Shown one piece after another: positions 7,801 through 11,455 of a DNA stretch of 11,455 bases. The translations under genes and the position numbers were made by a program. The stretch spans positions 1-11,455 of the forward strand of contig JAAYGZ010000081.1 in the NCBI GenBank assembly GCA_012727515.1, given 5' to 3'. This stretch comes from Desulfovibrionales bacterium. Its GTDB lineage: Bacteria > Desulfobacterota > Desulfovibrionia > Desulfovibrionales > Desulfomicrobiaceae. The notes beneath the pieces were generated by a model. The model ran no database searches. It was not told the DNA's origin and saw nothing but the letters and a program-made list of their open reading frames with translations. Each line of letters begins with the position of its first letter. Within the stretch, counting starts at the first letter, position 1.

Positions 7801-8543
7801 TCCAGATTGACGGTTTATTTATCCATACTGTGCAGCGGGAGGATTTTCTGGTGCGCGGCTGTGTGCTGCACGGGGCCAAGCGTACAGTGGTCTGGGATAC
7901 GCTTACCAGACCACAGGACATGGCACCTGTGCTGCGGATGTGTGCCAGCCAGATGCCACTGGTGGTGTACAGTCATGCGGATTGGGATCATGTGGGTGGC
8001 ACTGCGGTTTTTGGTCCTGATACGCTGGTCATGGCACACCGATCCTGCCTGGCTCGTTTTCAGGATGATGTGCCCCAGACTTTGCGCTCTTTGCGCACCA
8101 ATGAGCCGGGCTTCTGGGATGATGTGCGCCTTATTGAACCAAATGTGCTTTTCGATACACGCCTGGACCTGGATCTGGGCGGGCTGACGTTGGAACTGCA
8201 TCGTCTTCCAGGGCACACGGCTGATGCCATTGTGGGTTTTGTGCCCCAGTGGGGGCTGCTGCTGGCCGGAGACACTGTGGAACTGCCATGCCCGTGTGTG
8301 CCCCATGAACCAGACCTTGTTTCCTGGATTAGCGGCCTGACGCAATGGCTTCATCATCCTGGTCTGCGCAGAGTGTTGCCCAGCCACGGCCCAAGTGGTA
8401 GGCCTGAAGTTGTGGCGCAGACCATTGCCTATCTGCAGGGCCTGCTTCATGGGCGTCCAGTGCCCATGCCTGCTGCTCTCCCGGCTTTTTATTCCCAAAC
8501 ACATCTGGATAATATGCAGGCTTGCGGGCTGAAAATAGTTTGA
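7797..8543 (+). CDS. Metallo-beta-lactamase-fold metallohydrolase
   Basis: A 248-residue protein with the order of metal motifs of the MBL superfamily: YSHADWDHVGG with H60, D62, D64 and H65; LPGHT with H140; AGDTVE with D159; and PSHG with H197. The first motif is HxDxDH, not the classical HxHxDH, so one metal ligand would be Asp. No signal peptide is visible, so it is probably cytosolic. The family covers hydrolases of thioesters, lactones, phosphodiesters and more, and nothing here fixes the substrate. ATG 7797 overlaps the radical SAM stop (ATGA), so the pair is probably coupled and may act in one pathway. The frame is open back to 7701, but the extra N-terminus lies inside the previous gene and does not fit the fold, which normally starts just before the first strand. 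Confidence 0.85.
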   Translation: MIQIDGLFIHTVQREDFLVRGCVLHGAKRTVVWDTLTRPQDMAPVLRMCASQMPLVVYSHADWDHVGGTAVFGPDTLVMAHRSCLARFQDDVPQTLRSLRTNEPGFWDDVRLIEPNVLFDTRLDLDLGGLTLELHRLPGHTADAIVGFVPQWGLLLAGDTVELPCPCVPHEPDLVSWISGLTQWLHHPGLRRVLPSHGPSGRPEVVAQTIAYLQGLLHGRPVPMPAALPAFYSQTHLDNMQACGLKIV

Positions 8544-8559
8544 CTTGTCTGATTTAGTC

Positions 8560-8591
8560 TTGACAAAAGCCAGAAGCGTTCTTTATCTAAT
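8560..8591 (+). promoter_or_regulatory. Putative promoter of the iron-uptake module
   Basis: A perfect TTGACA (8560-8565) is followed by an AT-rich stretch TTTATCTAAT (8582-8591). Possible -10 hexamers are TTTATC (16-base spacer), TATCTA (18-base spacer) and TCTAAT (20-base spacer, the best match but too far). A short palindrome, TCTAA-T-TTAGA (8586-8596), overlaps this area and could be an operator. The position, between the MBL stop and the small Cys-rich gene, suits a start of a new transcription unit. The -10 assignment is weak. Confidence 0.4.
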
Positions 8592-8626
8592 TTAGACATG
8601 ATTAACTTTAACTGATGGAGGCTGCT

Positions 8627-8812
8627 ATGTCCCTTGATCTTCTCCTTACTGGTCTGGTTGTGATTGGGGCAGCACTGTACTTGGTGAGGATATTGCGGCG
8701 ACAACGTTCAGGAGGATGCTGCGGCTGCTCTGGCCAGTGTCAGTCCTCTGGGCTGGGTAATTTGCAACAAGGCAATGCGCAGACCTGTTCAAAGCAGAAT
8801 ACGGAACAGTAA
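8627..8812 (+). CDS. Small Cys-rich single-helix membrane protein, FeoB-associated type
   Basis: A 61-residue protein: an N-terminal membrane helix (about 4-20, LLLTGLVVIGAALYLV), a basic stop-transfer segment (RILRRQR, 21-27), then a cysteine cluster CCGCSGQC with C31, C32, C34 and C38, plus C54. This layout (short helix, basic residues, Gly/Cys cluster) matches the FeoB-associated Cys-rich membrane protein family (PF12669 type, from memory), thought to assist Fe(II) import through FeoB in a way that is not settled. The ATG at 8627 has GGAG at 8617-8620, six bases upstream; an in-frame ATG at 8615 precedes that site and is unlikely. It lies 231 bases before feoA; in many genomes such a gene follows feoB instead. 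Confidence 0.8.
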   Translation: MSLDLLLTGLVVIGAALYLVRILRRQRSGGCCGCSGQCQSSGLGNLQQGNAQTCSKQNTEQ

Positions 8813-8847
8813 GACTGTGTTTTTGGGTGCGCTGCCAATGCAGTCTT
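8811..8847 (+). repeat. Inverted repeat directly after the small Cys-rich gene
   Basis: AAGACTG (8811-8817, starting inside the TAA stop) is perfectly complementary to CAGTCTT (8841-8847). Within the loop TTGG (8823-8826) can pair with CCAA (8835-8838). The 3' side continues GTTCTGCG and lacks a clear T-run, so a factor-independent terminator is only a weak reading; an attenuator or an RNA-stabilising hairpin is equally possible. Confidence 0.35.
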
Positions 8848-8862
8848 GTTCTGCGCAATGAC

Positions 8863-8881
8863 GAAATTGATCAGCATTTTC
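8863..8881 (+). promoter_or_regulatory. Fur-box-like palindrome upstream of feoAB
   Basis: GAAATTGATCAGCATTTTC is a 19-base imperfect palindrome with seven of nine symmetric positions complementary around a central C. Counted by hand it matches 14 of 19 positions of the classical Fur box GATAATGATAATCATTATC. It lies 162 bases before feoA, downstream of the small Cys-rich gene. Iron-dependent repression of feo genes by Fur is established in many bacteria. A convincing promoter next to it was not found: TTGATG (8884-8889) with ATCAAT (8907-8912) is the closest pair and is poor. Control of feoAB by this site is therefore inference. Confidence 0.45.
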
Positions 8882-9043
8882 TTTTGATGTGCTCAGTACG
8901 TTTGTAATCAATGTGTGCCCTGAAGTGTTGTTCTTCTTTTTGTGTTTCAGTTGTGCTGGCTGTTTTGCAGATGGGCTGGGCAGGGCGCGTACTGTATATT
9001 CTTTTATTTTTTAAGTTAGCGGAAACTAATTATTGGAGGTGCT

Positions 9044-9298
9044 ATGACTGCTGGTGTTGGAGTGTGTTTACGATCTTTGTCGGTGAATTCACCTGCAACT
9101 ATTCTTGAGGTGAATGCCAAAGGCGAACTTGGTCGTCGTATTCGCGATATGGGCCTTGTTCCGGGAACTGTTATTACTGTTATAGGTCGAGCACCGCTTC
9201 AGGATCCGGTGGCCTTGCGTTTGCGAGATTTTACCCTGACCCTGCGTAACAGCGAGGCTGATTTTATTTTTGTCAACACCCAAGGAGGCCAACAGTGA
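9044..9298 (+). CDS. feoA: Ferrous iron transport protein FeoA
   Basis: FeoA is a small cytosolic SH3-like protein needed with FeoB for Fe(II) uptake, thought to act on FeoB directly. The 84 residues carry the usual FeoA core: an early LRSL...A.I.EV segment, GELGRRIRDMGLVPGTVITVIGRAP (about 27-51) and the DPVALRLRDFTLTLRNSEADFIFV (about 54-77) strands. The ATG at 9044 has GGAGG at 9035-9039, four bases away. The stop overlaps the feoB GTG start by 4 bases (GTGA). Only one FeoA domain is present. An AT-rich tract (8995-9014, with TATATT at 8995-9000) lies just upstream and may hold a -10 element, but no matching -35 was seen. Confidence 0.95.
   Translation: MTAGVGVCLRSLSVNSPATILEVNAKGELGRRIRDMGLVPGTVITVIGRAPLQDPVALRLRDFTLTLRNSEADFIFVNTQGGQQ
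9282..9288 (+). promoter_or_regulatory. Strong ribosome binding site for the GTG start of feoB
   Basis: AAGGAGG lies inside the 3' end of feoA, six bases before GTG 9295. It fixes the GTG as the feoB start, with the GTGA overlap giving translational coupling between feoA and feoB. Confidence 0.75.
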
Positions 9299-11442
9299 GT
9301 ACAACCCTGGCTCTGATGGGCAATCCCAATTCAGGCAAGACAACCCTGTTTAACAGCCTGACCGGCTCGCGGCAGCATGTCGGCAATTATCCCGGAATTA
9401 CAGTAGAAAAACGCGAAGGGCGTTTGCAGATTAATGATCTGGATGTGCATGTCATTGACCTGCCTGGCACCTATTCCCTGACTGCCTATACCCAGGATGA
9501 GCTGGTTGCCCGCAATGTTCTTGTCAATGACCAGCCTGATGCTGTGCTTGCTGTGCTGGATGCCAGCAACCTGGAACGCTCGCTCTATCTGGTGGTCCAG
9601 ATTATGGAGTTGGGCAGTCCGGCTCTGGTGGCCCTGAACATGATGGATGAAGTGCGGCGCAAAGGCATGACCATTGATACGAATCGCTTATCCAAGGTTT
9701 TGGGTTTGCCTGTCATGGATCTGGTGGCCCGCACTGGCGAAGGCAAAGAACGAATTCTGGAAGAAATCTACTCGGCCATCAAAAACAAGGTTGAGCGGAA
9801 GCCCCTGCGTATTTCCTATGGGCATGACCTGGATGAAGCCCTGGATACAATGCAGACCATTATTGACGAAGCATCTTTTCTGGATGGACGCTATCCAGCC
9901 CGCTGGCTGGGCCTCAAATATCTGGAAAATGATGAAGAAATCCTGACTCTGGGCCAGGCTAACCCTGAAGTCCACGCCCGTTTGCGGGAAATTGTGCGTC
10001 AGGTAGCTGAACATTGTCGCCAGACCCTGAACATGGAGCCTGAATCCCTTATTGCTGATTATCGTTACGGGTTTATTACCTCTTTGTTAAAAGATGGCAT
10101 TGTTACCCGTTCCAGCCAGCAGGCTCGCTATGACTTAACAGACAAGATTGACCTGGTGCTGACCAATCGCCTGGCCGGGCCAATACTCATGTTTGTTATT
10201 GTGTACCTCATGTTTGTGCTGACCTTTGTTCTGGGCGATATTCCTTTGGGCTTGGTAGAGGATTTTTTTGGTTGGCTGGGTGAGACGGTAGAAGCGGTTC
10301 TGCCTGAAGGCTTGTTCAGTTCTTTGCTTGTTTCAGGTATTATTGACGGCGTTGGTGGAGTGCTCAGCTTTACTCCGCTTATTCTGATCATGTTCTTTTT
10401 CCTCTCTATTCTGGAAGATTCCGGCTACATGGCGCGCATGGCCTATATGCTGGACCGTGTTTTTCGTATTTTCGGCCTGCATGGCTGCTCGGTCATGCCT
10501 TTTATTATGTCTGGCGGTATTCCTGGTGGTTGTGCTGTGCCAGGAATTATGGCGACCCGAACTCTGCGCAGTCCCAAGGAAAAAATTGCCACTGTTCTGA
10601 CAGCCCCGTTTCTGAACTGTGGTGCAAAAGTACCGGTCTTTCTGCTTTTAAGCGCAGCGTTTTTCCCGGATTCCGGGGCAAGTGTCATGTTCTGGGTCAC
10701 CCTGGCGGGTTGGGTAGTGGCCATGCTTTCAGCCTGGTTGCTGCGTTCCACGATTATTCGTGGTGAAGCCACGCCTTTTGTCATGGAACTTCCCCCCTAT
10801 CGCCTGCCCACCTTACGGGGTTTGCTGCTGCATACCTGGGAGCGTGCCTGGCAGTATATTAAAAAAGCAGGAACAGTGATTCTGGCTGTTTCTGTGCTAT
10901 TGTGGGCGGCCATGACTTTTCCCGAACTGCCGGAAGAACGGGAAAACCATTACGCAAGCCAGGAAGCTGTCATAGAAGCCCAGGCCTGGGATAACGAGGA
11001 CGACAAAGACCTGGCCTTATCGAATCTGGAAAATGACAAGTCACAGGAAACATTGCAGTATTCCCTGGCCGGCAAGGTTGGCACCGCCTTGGAGCCTGTA
11101 TCGCGCCTGGCTGGTTTTGACTGGCGCACCAACATAGCTCTGATCGGAGGATTTGCAGCCAAGGAAGTTGTTGTCTCCAGTCTGGGCACAGCCTATTCTC
11201 TGGGTGAAGTAGATCCTGACGAAAGTGGGAAGCTGTCTGAGCGATTACGTAATGATCCTCATTGGAATATCTGGGTGGCCTTGAGTTTTATGGCGTTTGT
11301 GCTTTTGTACGCCCCCTGCTTTGTGGCTGTGGTCATGATTGCCAAGGAACTCAACTGGAAATGGGCCACTTTTTCCGTGATTTTTAACACGGTTCTGGCG
11401 TTTGGAATTTCTACGGCTATTTATCAGATTGGTACGTTGTAA
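9295..11442 (+). CDS. feoB: Ferrous iron transporter FeoB
   Basis: FeoB is the inner-membrane Fe(II) importer with a cytosolic G domain. The 715 residues show G1 GNPNSGKTT (9-17), G2 Thr36 in GITVEK, G3 DLPG (55-58), G4 NMMD (115-118) and a likely G5 near ART (145-147). A helical insertion domain (about 170-270) and a membrane part (about 290-712) follow, with hydrophobic segments near 292-313, 341-372, 462-485, 523-542, 655-682 and 690-712. The first Gate region reads SGGIPGGCAVPGIMATRTL (406-424), an extended form of the common GxGCNVPxxMATRTL, and the second has APFLNCGAKVPVF (437-449). An acidic soluble loop lies at about 543-590. The GTG start at 9295 has AAGGAGG at 9282-9288, six bases upstream, and overlaps feoA. 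The C-terminus is complete, 13 bases before the window end. Confidence 0.97.
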   Translation: MSTTLALMGNPNSGKTTLFNSLTGSRQHVGNYPGITVEKREGRLQINDLDVHVIDLPGTYSLTAYTQDELVARNVLVNDQPDAVLAVLDASNLERSLYLVVQIMELGSPALVALNMMDEVRRKGMTIDTNRLSKVLGLPVMDLVARTGEGKERILEEIYSAIKNKVERKPLRISYGHDLDEALDTMQTIIDEASFLDGRYPARWLGLKYLENDEEILTLGQANPEVHARLREIVRQVAEHCRQTLNMEPESLIADYRYGFITSLLKDGIVTRSSQQARYDLTDKIDLVLTNRLAGPILMFVIVYLMFVLTFVLGDIPLGLVEDFFGWLGETVEAVLPEGLFSSLLVSGIIDGVGGVLSFTPLILIMFFFLSILEDSGYMARMAYMLDRVFRIFGLHGCSVMPFIMSGGIPGGCAVPGIMATRTLRSPKEKIATVLTAPFLNCGAKVPVFLLLSAAFFPDSGASVMFWVTLAGWVVAMLSAWLLRSTIIRGEATPFVMELPPYRLPTLRGLLLHTWERAWQYIKKAGTVILAVSVLLWAAMTFPELPEERENHYASQEAVIEAQAWDNEDDKDLALSNLENDKSQETLQYSLAGKVGTALEPVSRLAGFDWRTNIALIGGFAAKEVVVSSLGTAYSLGEVDPDESGKLSERLRNDPHWNIWVALSFMAFVLLYAPCFVAVVMIAKELNWKWATFSVIFNTVLAFGISTAIYQIGTL

Positions 11443-11455
11443 TGGTGTGAACGCA

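Noticed and set aside
7027..8504. Two 229-codon minus-strand open frames (7027-7716 and 7815-8504)
   Set aside because: Each lies fully opposite a protein with intact catalytic motifs; products look like random translation.
8594..8612. Possible second Fur box upstream of the small Cys-rich gene
   Set aside because: Best alignment gives about 11 of 19 matches with no match in the first four positions and poor symmetry; close to what AT-rich sequence gives by chance.
8911..9108. 65-codon hydrophobic, Cys-containing frame upstream of and overlapping feoA
   Set aside because: No ribosome site before ATG 8911, and it runs out of frame into feoA; the cysteines and hydrophobic residues follow from the T/G-rich sequence.
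1..11455. tRNA, rRNA, CRISPR array, insertion sequence or prophage
   Set aside because: No repeats with regular spacing, no transposase or integrase reading frame, and no RNA gene seen by eye; genes are tightly packed and all on one strand.

Overview
The window reads as a chromosomal segment of a delta-proteobacterial sulfate reducer, most likely in the Desulfovibrionales. This is inference from protein style (FtsZ and FtsA N-termini, FeoB pore variant), gene order and a moderate G+C content judged by eye; no rRNA or other marker gene is present to confirm it. All genes lie on the + strand, codon use looks uniform, and no mobile element, tRNA, rRNA or CRISPR array was seen. No gene-free stretch exceeds 300 bases; the longest is 231 bases (8813-9043).

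Positions 1-6117 are the distal half of a division and cell-wall (dcw) cluster: the last codons of ftsW, then murG, murC, ftsQ, ftsA and ftsZ. FtsW (SEDS glycosyltransferase) and MurG (lipid II synthesis) act late in peptidoglycan precursor use, MurC starts peptide-stem synthesis, FtsQ bridges the membrane in the divisome, FtsA tethers FtsZ, and FtsZ forms the ring. Junctions are very tight (4-base ATGA overlaps at ftsW/murG and murC) until ftsA. Then comes a 176-base leader that can fold into a long interrupted stem just before ftsZ. No murB or ddl sits between murC and ftsQ.

Positions 6151-8543 hold a translationally coupled pair of unknown function: a radical SAM protein with a second C-terminal cysteine cluster, and a metallo-beta-lactamase-fold hydrolase. 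They follow ftsZ at a short distance.

Positions 8544-11442 are a ferrous iron uptake module: a putative promoter, a 61-residue single-helix Cys-rich protein of the FeoB-associated type, a 231-base intergenic region with a Fur-box-like palindrome, then feoA and feoB overlapping by 4 bases.

The items most worth a second look are the structured ftsZ leader, the duplicated C-terminal peptide of FtsZ, the radical SAM/MBL pair, and the Fur-box-like site inside a split feo locus.
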